From positions 1,488,001 to 1,552,000 of the forward strand of contig NZ_CP126994.1 of the NCBI RefSeq assembly GCF_030252425.1: DNA of 64,000 nucleotides, written 5' to 3'. Each line of letters starts with the position of its first letter. Position 1 is the stretch's first letter. The notes beneath the pieces are model-generated. The model worked only from the letters and a program-made list of their open reading frames with translations. It searched no databases and was not told the origin of the DNA. Source of the stretch: Acidisoma sp. PAMC 29798 (GTDB lineage: Bacteria; Pseudomonadota; Alphaproteobacteria; Acetobacterales; Acetobacteraceae). Below, piece after piece: positions 1-8,120 of the stretch. The position numbers and the translations under genes were made by a program.

Positions 1-719
1 GCGCCGCCGCCGCCGCCGCCATTCGCGCCACCCGCGCTACTTCCCGTGCCCGCAGTTCCCGCGCCTGCGGGGCCTGCGCCCACGATCAAGCCGGCGCCGG
101 GAGCGGTGTTATAGGACCCCCCGAAGGCCGAAACACCGACGCCGCCACCGGCACCAGCAAACGTCTTTCCCATAAAATTATTGGCGTAAGTCCCGGCCGT
201 CGCCTCCGCAGGCCCACCCGAGCCGCCAAGCCCGCCGCCGCCACCGCCACCGGTGCCACCATAGGTCACGCCATTGTCTGTGAATGTGGTCGTGGCACCG
301 CCCTGCCCACCAACCGCCTGATCGTCTTTGAACGAGACGCCGTCCAGAGTGACGTTCGCACCGGATGCGACGAAGAGACCGCCGCCGAGGCCGGCCCCCG
401 CGCCCCCACCGCCCAAACCGCCCGCGCCACCCTGGGCACGCATATCGTTCAGCCCAAGGTTCTCAATCGTCGTTGTGCCCGCATACGCGAAGATGCCACG
501 GTACATTCCGGCGCCGTCCAGCACGTGACCCTCGCCGTTGATAGTAAGGCTTTCGCCTGCCTCCAAGTCGATGGCATCGAGGTCATGATTGAGCGTGATA
601 TCGGCGCCAAGGTCGATTTCGATGCTCGTCCCGGCCGGTGCCCCTTGATCCGCGCTATCGATGTCACTTTGCAGTTCCGCTTGAGTAGCCGCGACAAACA
701 CTTCAGTCGACATCAGCAT
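1..719 (-). CDS. Glycine-rich beta-helix surface protein, N-terminal part (runs off left edge)
   Basis: The minus-strand frame is open from ATG at 719 to the window edge (239 codons). The upstream in-frame stop is at 750-752, so the start is at 719 or at the second ATG at 713. The N-terminus (MLMSTEVFVAATQAELQ) has no signal peptide. Residues about 10-75 show short alternating strands (ITLNHDLDAIDL, LTINGEGHVLDG, TTIENLGLND) as in right-handed parallel beta-helix adhesins. Beyond residue 80 there are long Gly/Ala tracts. The GCC run at the window edge is simply Gly codons read in reverse. Large proteins of this kind are usually exported cell-surface adhesins; the missing signal peptide would fit type I rather than Sec/autotransporter export, but the C-terminus that would decide is outside. 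Function is inferred from architecture only. Confidence 0.7.
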   Translation of the reverse strand, partial: MLMSTEVFVAATQAELQSDIDSADQGAPAGTSIEIDLGADITLNHDLDAIDLEAGESLTINGEGHVLDGAGMYRGIFAYAGTTTIENLGLNDMRAQGGAGGLGGGGAGAGLGGGLFVASGANVTLDGVSFKDDQAVGGQGGATTTFTDNGVTYGGTGGGGGGGLGGSGGPAEATAGTYANNFMGKTFAGAGGGVGVSAFGGSYNTAPGAGLIVGAGPAGAGTAGTGSSAGGANGGGGGG

Positions 720-801
720 TGTCCCATAATGTTCACCGTCCCGCCGATTTCATGGAGTGCATGCGAGGGTATCGGCCTGTCCGCATTGCCGCGGAGAGGC
801 G

Positions 802-1551
802 CTATTGCTGGCAATCCTGCCAGCGGCCATCGATGAAGGAGCAGCCTTTCATATGACCGTACAGAAAGTTCTGATTGCCGACTTCGTATTGCGACCTGGG
901 GTCTGACGGCAACTGCTCCTGAGGCGCTGAGGGCGCCACCGGTTGCGGTATCATCGGGCTGACGGGAGCCTGCGCATATTGGACGAGCGGGTCGTCCACC
1001 GGCTGCTGCAGAAGGGCCGCGACCGGATCGCGTGACCATACGACACCATCAATCTGATAGCTGTCCGGACCTTCGAAGTTTAACAGAAGAGGTTGCGCAG
1101 GTGGCGGCTGGAATGAGGTGCAGCGAGCCTGAAGTCCGGGCGCTTGTGTGCAAATTTGATGAGGTTTCCAGTCAGAAATCTGCGCCGTCACTCGGATTTC
1201 ACTGCCCGAAATGGGCGTCGCTTGGAATGTGCCCCAAACGCGCATCCGCGATCCGTTGGGGAGTTGGGTCTCGACAGCGTAGGTGCCGTCACTACCCATG
1301 CCGACTGTGGTCTGCACCATGCCGCCTTGCCCGGGCTCCGTCGTGGTCCAGGTGCCGACGAGGTTCGGCGCCTGCTGTGCAAAAGCCGCTGGAACGACGG
1401 CCGAAAGTAAAAGACCGCTAAGCCCCGCCAGTTTGCGATGATCGATCCATGGAAAGCATCGTCGTCTGGGTCGAACTCTTCGGTTCAGCGATGCGTGGTC
1501 ATCAGAAGTCGGCCGCTTCGCAAACCCTGTTTTCCTTAGACGAAGATGCAT
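802..1551 (-). CDS. Secreted protein of unknown function
   Basis: I do not recognise the family. An Arg-rich leader precedes a hydrophobic segment (LAGLSGLLLSAVVPAAFAQ) that ends in a good signal peptidase I site, so the mature protein is probably periplasmic or extracellular. Shortly after the cleavage site comes NLVGTWTTTEPGQGG, then a ~100-residue domain reminiscent of small lipocalin-like or beta-sandwich folds with Cys pairs (ICTQAPGLQARC). The C-terminal third is Pro/Gln-rich and ends in a Cys-containing tail (GCSFIDGRWQDC). ATG at 1551 is chosen; an in-frame ATG at 1602 would add 17 residues, and neither has a clear ribosome binding site. It lies between the LuxR regulator and the surface protein gene on the same strand. 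Confidence 0.55.
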   Translation of the reverse strand: MHLRLRKTGFAKRPTSDDHASLNRRVRPRRRCFPWIDHRKLAGLSGLLLSAVVPAAFAQQAPNLVGTWTTTEPGQGGMVQTTVGMGSDGTYAVETQLPNGSRMRVWGTFQATPISGSEIRVTAQISDWKPHQICTQAPGLQARCTSFQPPPAQPLLLNFEGPDSYQIDGVVWSRDPVAALLQQPVDDPLVQYAQAPVSPMIPQPVAPSAPQEQLPSDPRSQYEVGNQNFLYGHMKGCSFIDGRWQDCQQ

Positions 1552-1670
1552 GGTTTGCCGTGTTCTGTTGGATGGTCGTGATCCCGATCCATCTTGTGCC
1601 ACGGGATTTGACGACCGATCAAACTAGCTGATCAGCTAGGTATCGATCTCCGATCAGGCCTCTTGAAGGT

Positions 1671-2411
1671 TTACAGGGCGCCATGAAGCACAAGCAGCGC
1701 GGTCGCTTCGGTTCGGCTGCTGGTACCGAGGCGTTTCTTCACGCGCTCGACATGAAAGTGTACGGTTGAGGCGGAAATCGCGACAAGTTGGGCAATTTCC
1801 CAGTCGGTTTTTCCAGAGGCCACCCACCGCATGCATTCCAGTTCACGCGCGGTCAGCTGTGGCCTGACGGAGGAGCTTTCGCCCAATCCGGGCGTCGTTC
1901 TACACCGAGCATGGAGTGCCAACGACATGACCCATAGCAATGAGATGTCCGATGCGCTGAGATCGAGCGGGCGTTGAGCAGCCAAGCTCACAACCCCTTG
2001 GTAGCCTGCCGGACCATGCACCGGAATGACCAAGCCATCTGTCCAGCCGTAGTCATAAGCCATTTGCAAAAGAGTATTTGCGGAAGCGCTCAATGTGCCG
2101 CGTGGGAAAATTTCACTCCATAGGAACGGAGTCATACGGCGTTGAGCTTCTTCGATGATAGGATCATCAAAAAATGCCTGATGCTCAGTATAGCGTTCAA
2201 GCCAATCTTGGGGCCAATTGTTGAAATAAAAACGATACGCGCGACCGCGACCTATCCCTGTCCAACCACCGCCCGCTCCCGATCGGAAACCAAAATCTGC
2301 ATATACAATCAAGTATTCAGAGATGAGGGCGGTTATGTCTCCCTCTGTCTGGCAGCGCTGTATCAGACTAAGCCCGACGTCATAGCGTGATCTCAACGGC
2401 TCAACTTCCAT
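1671..2411 (-). CDS. LuxR-family regulator with autoinducer-binding domain (LuxR solo)
   Basis: The N-terminal ~160 residues match the acyl-homoserine-lactone-binding domain: the aromatic/acid series W-x3-Y...D-D-P...W is visible in DWLERYTEHQAFFDDP and FLWSEI. The C-terminal ~65 residues form a GerE/LuxR helix-turn-helix (LTARELECMRWVASGKT, then WEIAQLVAISASTVHFHVE and LGTSSRTEA). It probably binds DNA as a dimer in response to a diffusible signal. No luxI-type synthase is in the window, so it would be a solo responding to signals made elsewhere. ATG at 2411 is chosen; an in-frame ATG at 2465 would add 18 residues. The two genes downstream on the same strand (secreted protein, giant surface protein) are natural candidate targets, which is inference. 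Confidence 0.85.
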   Translation of the reverse strand: MEVEPLRSRYDVGLSLIQRCQTEGDITALISEYLIVYADFGFRSGAGGGWTGIGRGRAYRFYFNNWPQDWLERYTEHQAFFDDPIIEEAQRRMTPFLWSEIFPRGTLSASANTLLQMAYDYGWTDGLVIPVHGPAGYQGVVSLAAQRPLDLSASDISLLWVMSLALHARCRTTPGLGESSSVRPQLTARELECMRWVASGKTDWEIAQLVAISASTVHFHVERVKKRLGTSSRTEATALLVLHGAL

Positions 2412-2894
2412 GATGGTAGAAGATCTCCAAGGTTCGTGGATGGAAAACGGGCTTGTTCGGGACAATCGGAATTAAAACTGACGCAGCCAGGAAAAGCGCG
2501 CTCGCGTGTGACGGGGACCTGACCGGGGAGAAGCCTCAGGCAGCTTTTATCCGTCTGCGCATACATCCGCCTACCAAACCAATGAAGGGAGGTTGTCCAA
2601 GTCGGGTTCCGACCCAGGAAAACAACGGGGGACCGCGACCATGAGCGACAATTTATATCAGTGGGACGATGCCGACGGCACGGTCTCCGCGTTGATTGTG
2701 TCATCGTCCTTGTGCGTGCCAACGAGCGTGATCAGGACGCGCCGACACGGATAGGCGGCATGTGCGACAATCCGATCGCTCATAGCCAGAATGCCCAGCG
2801 CATAAGCTGCTGAGCCAGCGCTATCACCCGCCCTTGACCCCGTCTCCCGCTTCCTGCGACATCCTGCGCGCCACAACCCGAGGCAGGAGAGCCG
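2412..2894. other. Intergenic region between luxR-type gene and marC genes
   Basis: About 480 bases without a gene I can support. It must hold the divergent promoters of the LuxR gene and the MarC pair. Short frames on both strands (for example ATG at 2641 reading 38 codons) lack ribosome binding sites and recognisable products. I did not find a convincing lux box. A good ribosome binding site (GGCAGGAG) ends just before the MarC start at 2895. Confidence 0.5.
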
Positions 2895-3602
2895 ATGCTC
2901 CGTTCCGCTCTGCTGGGTCCCTTCGCCGGCACGTTCAGCACCTTCCTGCTCGCCTTTTCGGCGCTCTTCTCCATCGCCAACCCAATCCTCAACGCCATCA
3001 TCTTCAACCAGATCACCGCAGACCGAACGCATCCGGAGCGTCTGCGCCTGGCCCGGCGCGTCGGCGTCTATTCCCTCATCCTGCTGCTGTTTTCGCTCTG
3101 GGTCGGCTCCTATGTTCTCAGCTTTTTCGGCATCACCCTCGGCGCCCTGAAGGTCGCGGGCGGATTGGTGATCGCAGTCGGCGGCTGGCGGCTGTTGAAT
3201 GCGCCGGAACGCCGCGAGGCCGAGAAGACGCTGCAGGCCCATCAGGAGGGCCGCACCGCCGCCGCCGAAACGGTCGATGATATCGCGCTGTTCCCGATCA
3301 GCACGCCCTTCACGATCGGGCCCGGCACTATTTCCGTCGCGATCACGCTCGGCGCGTCACGGCCCGCGACGGGCACCGCATGGCCGTATCTGTTGAGCCT
3401 GTCGCTCGCGTGCCTGGTCCTCGCCATCACCATCTGGGTGCTGTTCAGCTACGCGGACAGCATCGGCCGGATCGTTGGCCAGACGGCATCGCGCGCCATC
3501 ACGCGGCTCTTCGCCCTCATCCTGCTCTGCCTCGGCGTGCAGATCATGGCCTCGGGCGTCGAGACGCTGCTGTTGCCGATCATCGCCGCAGCGCGGAGAT
3601 AG
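2895..3602 (+). CDS. MarC family integral membrane protein (first of a tandem pair)
   Basis: 235 residues with six predicted hydrophobic segments in the MarC/UPF0056 arrangement. Family hallmarks are SIANPILNAIIFNQITADRT near residue 26 and the repeated half-motif FPISTPFTIGPGTISVAITLG near residue 132, plus the C-terminal GVQIMASGV helix. MarC proteins are inner-membrane proteins of unclear transport role; the old link to multiple antibiotic resistance in E. coli was not upheld. The start has an upstream GGCAGGAG. It ends 8 bases before a second MarC gene of similar sequence, so the two are likely co-transcribed. Assigned by family motif; the substrate is unknown. Confidence 0.85.
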   Translation: MLRSALLGPFAGTFSTFLLAFSALFSIANPILNAIIFNQITADRTHPERLRLARRVGVYSLILLLFSLWVGSYVLSFFGITLGALKVAGGLVIAVGGWRLLNAPERREAEKTLQAHQEGRTAAAETVDDIALFPISTPFTIGPGTISVAITLGASRPATGTAWPYLLSLSLACLVLAITIWVLFSYADSIGRIVGQTASRAITRLFALILLCLGVQIMASGVETLLLPIIAAARR

Positions 3603-3610
3603 GCCTGGAG

Positions 3611-4297
3611 ATGGCGATCTGGTCCATCCTGGGCGCATTGACGACCGTGCAGGGCGGCCTGCTGCTCGGCTTTCCCGCTCTCGTCTCGATCACCGATCCC
3701 TTCGGCAATTCGGTCGTATTCAGCCAGATGACCGCCGATCGGACGCATGCCGAGCGCATGGTCATGGCGCGGCGGGTCGCGCTCTATGCCCTCATCATCC
3801 TGCTGGTCTCGCTTTGGGCTGGGTCGTATGTGCTGAATTTCTTCGGCATCACACTGCCGGCCTTGAAGATCGGCGGCGGCCTGGTGGTGGCGGCCACCGG
3901 CTGGCGCATGCTCTATGCTCCGGACGCCGCCGAAGATGACGTCCCCGCACCCGCGGAAGCACAGGGCGACATGACCTTCTTCCCGATCACGATGCCGCTG
4001 GTGGTGGGTCCTGGCGCCATTTCGGTTGCCATCGCCCTTGGGGCGACCCGAACGGCAGGTCGCGTCGATGGCGCCTTTCTGGCCGGGGTGTCCTTGGCGG
4101 CCGTGGCGGACGTGGTGCTGGTCGCCCTTCTGTTCTCCTATGCGGATAGCTTGTCTCGCTTGCTGGGCCGGGCCGGTTCGCGCGTGGTCAAGCGTATCGT
4201 GTCTCTGTTTCTGCTCACCATCGGCGTGCAGATCATGGCTGTTGGCTTGCAGGACATGCTGTTGGCCTTCCTTGCCTCAGCGGGCCGCCAGAATTGA
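3611..4297 (+). CDS. MarC family integral membrane protein (second of a tandem pair)
   Basis: 228 residues, paralogous to the preceding gene: SITDPFGNSVVFSQMTADRT aligns with SIANPILNAIIFNQITADRT, FPITMPLVVGPGAISVAIALG with its FPIST counterpart, and GVQIMAVGLQDML with the last helix. The order of hydrophobic helices is the same. ATG at 3611 is chosen because homology to its neighbour begins there and a GCGGAG lies 11 bases upstream; upstream in-frame ATGs fall in the overlapping 3' end of the first copy in another frame. Adjacent paralogues that form MarC-type proteins may hetero-oligomerise, which is speculation. Confidence 0.85.
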   Translation: MAIWSILGALTTVQGGLLLGFPALVSITDPFGNSVVFSQMTADRTHAERMVMARRVALYALIILLVSLWAGSYVLNFFGITLPALKIGGGLVVAATGWRMLYAPDAAEDDVPAPAEAQGDMTFFPITMPLVVGPGAISVAIALGATRTAGRVDGAFLAGVSLAAVADVVLVALLFSYADSLSRLLGRAGSRVVKRIVSLFLLTIGVQIMAVGLQDMLLAFLASAGRQN

Positions 4298-4345
4298 CAG
4301 AAGGCCGCTGAGCACGCTTCCTGCGGCAGGGGAGGGGCGTCGCTG

Positions 4346-5044
4346 ATGGACCAGAAAATCAAACAGATCGACGTCAGCACCATGCAGGAGCGGGTCTATC
4401 AGGAACTGCGCGATGCGCTGTATCAGGGCCGGTTCATGCCCGGCGATACGCTCAATCTTCGCAGCCTTGCGGAAGCGCTTGGCACCAGCCCGATGCCGGT
4501 GCGGGAGGCGATCCAGCGCCTGACGGCCGAAAACGCCCTCGTGCAGATGCCGAACCGGGCGACCCGCGTGGTGGCCCTGACGCCGAGCAATTTCGAGGAA
4601 TGGACCCGCATTCGGGTGGAAGTGGAGGGCTACGCCACCCGTCGCGCCGCGATGCGCGCCACGCCCGAACTCTGCGCCCGGTTGCGGGCCATCAATGAGA
4701 CATTTCGCGCAGCGGTCGAGGCGGAGGATTCCCATGGCATGCTGCAAGGAAACCAGCGTTTTCATTTTACGATCTATCGCGCTGCCCAGGCGGAGGAGCT
4801 TCTCAAGATCATCGAATCGCTCTGGCTGCGTTTCGGGCCAATCCTGGGTTTCGTGCGCAACCTGCCGGGGTCGAGTGTCATGTTCGAACGTGGCGTTCAA
4901 ATCCATGACCGTGTGATCGCGGCCCTGGAACGGCGCGATGCGCGGGCGGCGCGGGCGGCGCTCACTCTCGACATTCGTGCCGCCGCCTCATGGTTTCACC
5001 ATCACCACGATTTCAACGAGCCGATCGTCAAACGAGCGGACTAA
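4346..5044 (+). CDS. GntR family (FadR/FCD subfamily) transcriptional regulator
   Basis: 232 residues. The N-terminal winged helix-turn-helix (about 10-75) shows the GntR pattern: QERVYQELRDALYQGRF, the PGDTLNLRSLAEALGTS turn and the PVREAIQRL recognition helix. The C-terminal FCD domain (about 85-220) carries the His residues expected to bind a metal and a small carboxylic effector (FHFTIYRAA, IHDRVIAALERRDA). The tail is unusual: WFHHHHDF, four consecutive His. A strong AGGGGAGGGG lies upstream. It is first in a plus-strand series with two sugar-type dehydrogenases and an ABC importer, so it probably controls that operon as a repressor relieved by the substrate. Regulation is inferred from position. 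Confidence 0.9.
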   Translation: MDQKIKQIDVSTMQERVYQELRDALYQGRFMPGDTLNLRSLAEALGTSPMPVREAIQRLTAENALVQMPNRATRVVALTPSNFEEWTRIRVEVEGYATRRAAMRATPELCARLRAINETFRAAVEAEDSHGMLQGNQRFHFTIYRAAQAEELLKIIESLWLRFGPILGFVRNLPGSSVMFERGVQIHDRVIAALERRDARAARAALTLDIRAAASWFHHHHDFNEPIVKRAD

Positions 5045-5061
5045 ACAAGACGGAGAAGGTT

Positions 5062-5940
5062 ATGAACGGATCTGCAAAACGGGTCGCGGTGACCGGCGCG
5101 TGCGGCAATCTCGGCCGCAAGCTGGTGACCCATCTGATCGCGGCCGATTGGTGCGAGGAGGTCGTGGCCCTCGACCTGATCGCCTATGAGGCCGGCGGCC
5201 CTAAAGTCACGGCCGTGGTCGCCGATCTCGCGGACCGGAAAGACCAGCGCTGGCAGGACGCCATTCAGGGTGTCGATGCCATCGTGCATTTCGCCGCCCA
5301 GCGCCCGTACGTGGACGCGACATGGGAAGATTCGACGACATCGATCGACATGACCCTGAACCTCACCGGCGCGGCGGTCGAAGCGGGCGTTGGTCGCTTC
5401 ATCTTCGCCACCTCCAACCACGTCATGGGCGGCTACAAGGAAGACTCAGACAGCATGGCGCCGGGATCGCTGACCGTCGATCTGTCGCCCCGCCCGGGCA
5501 CGCAGGTGCGCGAGCCGGATGGCAGCCTGTCGCTGCCCTATGCCTATGCGGTCACGAAGCTGACAGGGGAGCGCATTTGCCGGGAGCGGGCGCTGGGCTC
5601 GCATGGCACGCTCACCACGGTCGCCGTGCGGATCGGCTGGTGTCAGCCCGGTGTGAACCGCCCCGAAACCCTCAATGCTACGGGCCAACCCGGTGTCGAA
5701 GATACCGGCCCGCAGGATGCCGAGGCCAAGCGCGATCTCGCCTGGTTCCGCAATATGTGGCTGTCCAACAGGGACTTCGCCCAGGTCTTTGAGCGTGCGA
5801 TCCGGGCCGATGCATCCGGCTGGCCCGCGCCCGCCATCATCGTCAACGGCATGTCCAAGAACAGCGGCATGCTGTGGGATATTGCACTGACCGAGCGTCT
5901 GCTCGGCTACAGGCCCGAGGATGACGCGGCGACAGGCTGA
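5062..5940 (+). CDS. NAD-dependent SDR, uronate dehydrogenase-like
   Basis: 292 residues, extended-type short-chain dehydrogenase. GACGNLG near residue 11 is the nucleotide-binding glycine motif; FATSNHVMGGY and YAYAVTK (Tyr-x3-Lys) supply the Ser and Tyr/Lys of the active site. The combination of SNH, VRIGWCQP and the later W-F/SNRDF region is typical of uronate dehydrogenases, which oxidise an aldose-type C1 to a lactone with NAD. Here the substrate is unknown; next to a DenD-like enzyme and tetrulose-phosphate isomerases it may be a tetrose or another aldose. ATG at 5062 follows GGAGAAGG. It lies 17 bases after the GntR gene. Confidence 0.75.
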   Translation: MNGSAKRVAVTGACGNLGRKLVTHLIAADWCEEVVALDLIAYEAGGPKVTAVVADLADRKDQRWQDAIQGVDAIVHFAAQRPYVDATWEDSTTSIDMTLNLTGAAVEAGVGRFIFATSNHVMGGYKEDSDSMAPGSLTVDLSPRPGTQVREPDGSLSLPYAYAVTKLTGERICRERALGSHGTLTTVAVRIGWCQPGVNRPETLNATGQPGVEDTGPQDAEAKRDLAWFRNMWLSNRDFAQVFERAIRADASGWPAPAIIVNGMSKNSGMLWDIALTERLLGYRPEDDAATG

Positions 5941-6024
5941 TCGCCGGCCGCCTTGACCGATCTGGCGCCGCACTCGATATGCGGCACCGCCGAACCGTCG
6001 CCGACCAACCGAGGAAACCGTCCC

Positions 6025-7014
6025 ATGCATATTCTCATCATCGGCGCCGCGGGCATGGTCGGCCGCAAGCTCACGGAACGGCTGGCGGCGGACGGCGCCA
6101 TCGGCGGCACGCCGATCACCGCCTTCACCCTCGCCGATATGGTGACGCCCCATCCGCCGGCCGGTTTCTCCGGCACCGCCGATTGCGTGACGGCGGATCT
6201 GACGGTGTCGGGGGCCGCGACCACGCTGCTCGCCGGAAAACCCGACGTGATCTACCATCTGGCCGCCATCGTCTCGGGCGAGGCGGAAGCCGATTTCGAG
6301 AAGGGCTATAGCGTCAATCTCGATGGCACACGGCATCTGCTGGAAGCCATTCGCACCAGCCAGGCCGGCACGGGCTGGAAGCCGCGCGTGATCTTCGCCT
6401 CCTCCATCGCGGTCTTCGGCGGTGATATGCCGGACGTGATCAGCGACGAGTATTTCCTGACGCCCGAAACCAGCTACGGCACGCAAAAGGCGATCTGCGA
6501 ATTGCTGCTGGCGGATTACTCGCGTCGCGGCTTTATCGATGGCATCGGACTGCGCCTGCCCACAGTCTGCGTGCGGCCGGGCAAGCCCAACCGCGCCGCG
6601 TCCGGCTTCTTCTCGGGCATCATCCGTGAGCCGCTGGCCGGGCAAACCGCCATCCTGCCGGTGAGCGAGGATGTGCGTCATTGGATGGGCAGCCCGCGCG
6701 CCACGGTGCAATTCCTGCTGCATGCCGCGACGCTTGACCTGTCATTGCTGAAGAACCGGCGCAGCCTGACAATGCCGGGTCTCGCGGTCACGGTGGGTGA
6801 GCAGATCGCGGCGCTGGAGCGTGTCGCGGGACCCAAGGTCACCGCCTTGATCAAGCACGAACCCGATCCGGTGATCGCGCATATCGTCAGTGGCTGGGCG
6901 CGGGGTTTCGATCCCAGCCGTGCGGAGGCCCTCGGCTTCGTCGCCGAACGCCAGTTCGACGACATCATTCGCATTCATATCGAGGATGAGCTGGGCGGCA
7001 CACTGCCGGCCTGA
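6025..7014 (+). CDS. denD: D-erythronate dehydrogenase-like NAD-dependent SDR (DenD type)
   Basis: 329 residues. GAAGMVGRKL near residue 7 is the NAD motif; DVIYHLAAIVSGEAE, the FASSIAVFGG serine strand and SYGTQK (Tyr-x3-Lys) follow in order, as in the DenD family that oxidises D-erythronate at C2 to 2-oxo-erythronate. PTVCVRPGKPN and the later VRHWMGSPRATVQFL also fit this family. ATG at 6025 is preceded by GAGGA; the frame is open further upstream, but homology starts at MHILIIGAAG. In known pathways DenD works with OtnI, OtnK and OtnC; none of these is in the window. Family placement is good, substrate is inference. Confidence 0.75.
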   Translation: MHILIIGAAGMVGRKLTERLAADGAIGGTPITAFTLADMVTPHPPAGFSGTADCVTADLTVSGAATTLLAGKPDVIYHLAAIVSGEAEADFEKGYSVNLDGTRHLLEAIRTSQAGTGWKPRVIFASSIAVFGGDMPDVISDEYFLTPETSYGTQKAICELLLADYSRRGFIDGIGLRLPTVCVRPGKPNRAASGFFSGIIREPLAGQTAILPVSEDVRHWMGSPRATVQFLLHAATLDLSLLKNRRSLTMPGLAVTVGEQIAALERVAGPKVTALIKHEPDPVIAHIVSGWARGFDPSRAEALGFVAERQFDDIIRIHIEDELGGTLPA

Positions 7015-7096
7015 CCATCCCGACGGCACGATGTCCGGCCCCAATGGCCGGATGAACCACCGGGCGCAAGACCCGGTCTATTGGGAAGATGAGACC

Positions 7097-8116
7097 ATGA
7101 AATACTTGCTCTGCAGCACTGCTTTGGCGCTTTCGATCGGCGTCGCCATGGCGCCGGCGCATGCCGATACCTCCGGCAAGCGCATCGCCTTGTCCAACAA
7201 CTATGCCGGCAATTCCTGGCGTCAGGCGATGCTGCAAGCCTGGACGGAAGCCGGCAAGGCAGCCATGGGCGACAAGGCCCTGGCGGCGGCCGACTCCTTC
7301 ACCACGGCCGACAAGGAAGTGACGACCCAGGCGGCCCAGGTGCAAAACCTGATACTGCAAGGCTACGACGCCATCGTCATCGACGCGGCCTCCCCCGATG
7401 CGCTGAACGGCGCCATCAAGGCCGCCTGTGACGCGCATATCGTCGTGGTCTCCTTCGACGGCATTGTGACGGAGCCTTGCGCCTATCGCCTGACGGTCGA
7501 TTTCAAGTCGCTAGGTGAGAAGCAGGTCGATTACCTCGCAGGCCGCTTCCCGAATGGCGGCAATCTGCTCGAAATTCGCGGCCTCGCGGGCACCTCGATC
7601 GACGGCCTGATCCATGACGGTATCGTGGCCGGTGTCGCCAAGCATCCGGGCTTTAAGATCGTCGGCAGCGTCGAGGGCGATTGGGATGAGGCGACGGCGC
7701 AGAAGGCCGTCTCCACCGTGCTGTCCTCGCTGCCCCAAGTCGTGGGCGTGGTCGATCAGGGTGGTGACGGATATGGCGCGGCGCAGGCCTTCAAGGCGGC
7801 TGGCCGGGCGGAGCCGATCATCATCATGGGCAACCGGCAGGACGAACTCGCCTGGTGGAAGCAGCAGCATGACGCGAACGGCTACACCACCTGGTCCGCC
7901 ACCATCGCGCCGGGCGTTTCCTCCCTCGCGCTGTGGGTGACGCAGCAGATTCTCGACGGCAAGAGCGTGCCGCATGATCTGACAGTGCCGTATCTGGAGA
8001 TCACGCAGGCCGGCTTGGATGACGCAGTGAAATCGACCCCGGTGGGGAGCGTCGCCAACGTCGTCTATACGCAAGCCGATGCCGTTAAGGCGATCGCCGC
8101 CAATACCGGCAAGTAG
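7097..8116 (+). CDS. Sugar ABC transporter, periplasmic substrate-binding protein
   Basis: 339 residues with a Sec signal peptide ([20 protein letters not shown], cleavage after AHA). The mature part is a type I periplasmic binding protein of the RbsB/CUT2 kind: [17 protein letters not shown] at the start, the hinge region [19 protein letters not shown], and [10 protein letters not shown] in the ligand cleft. It delivers a sugar or polyol to the permeases encoded downstream. GGAAGATGAG upstream acts as ribosome binding site. The ATPase starts 4 bases after its stop. Sequence alone does not name the ligand; the flanking DenD-like and DerI/LerI-like enzymes suggest a C4 compound. Confidence 0.85.
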   Translation: MKYLLCSTALALSIGVAMAPAHADTSGKRIALSNNYAGNSWRQAMLQAWTEAGKAAMGDKALAAADSFTTADKEVTTQAAQVQNLILQGYDAIVIDAASPDALNGAIKAACDAHIVVVSFDGIVTEPCAYRLTVDFKSLGEKQVDYLAGRFPNGGNLLEIRGLAGTSIDGLIHDGIVAGVAKHPGFKIVGSVEGDWDEATAQKAVSTVLSSLPQVVGVVDQGGDGYGAAQAFKAAGRAEPIIIMGNRQDELAWWKQQHDANGYTTWSATIAPGVSSLALWVTQQILDGKSVPHDLTVPYLEITQAGLDDAVKSTPVGSVANVVYTQADAVKAIAANTGK

Positions 8117-8120
8117 TCCC

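Noticed and set aside
1-20. GCC trinucleotide run, possible microsatellite
   Set aside because: It is in frame as Gly codons of the glycine-rich surface protein.
2641-2757. 38-codon frame before the MarC genes
   Set aside because: No ribosome binding site, no homologous features, and overlapped by an equally unsupported frame on the other strand.
5446-6723. Minus-strand frame of 425 codons opposite the two SDR genes
   Set aside because: Shadow of the DenD-like and uronate-dehydrogenase-like genes.
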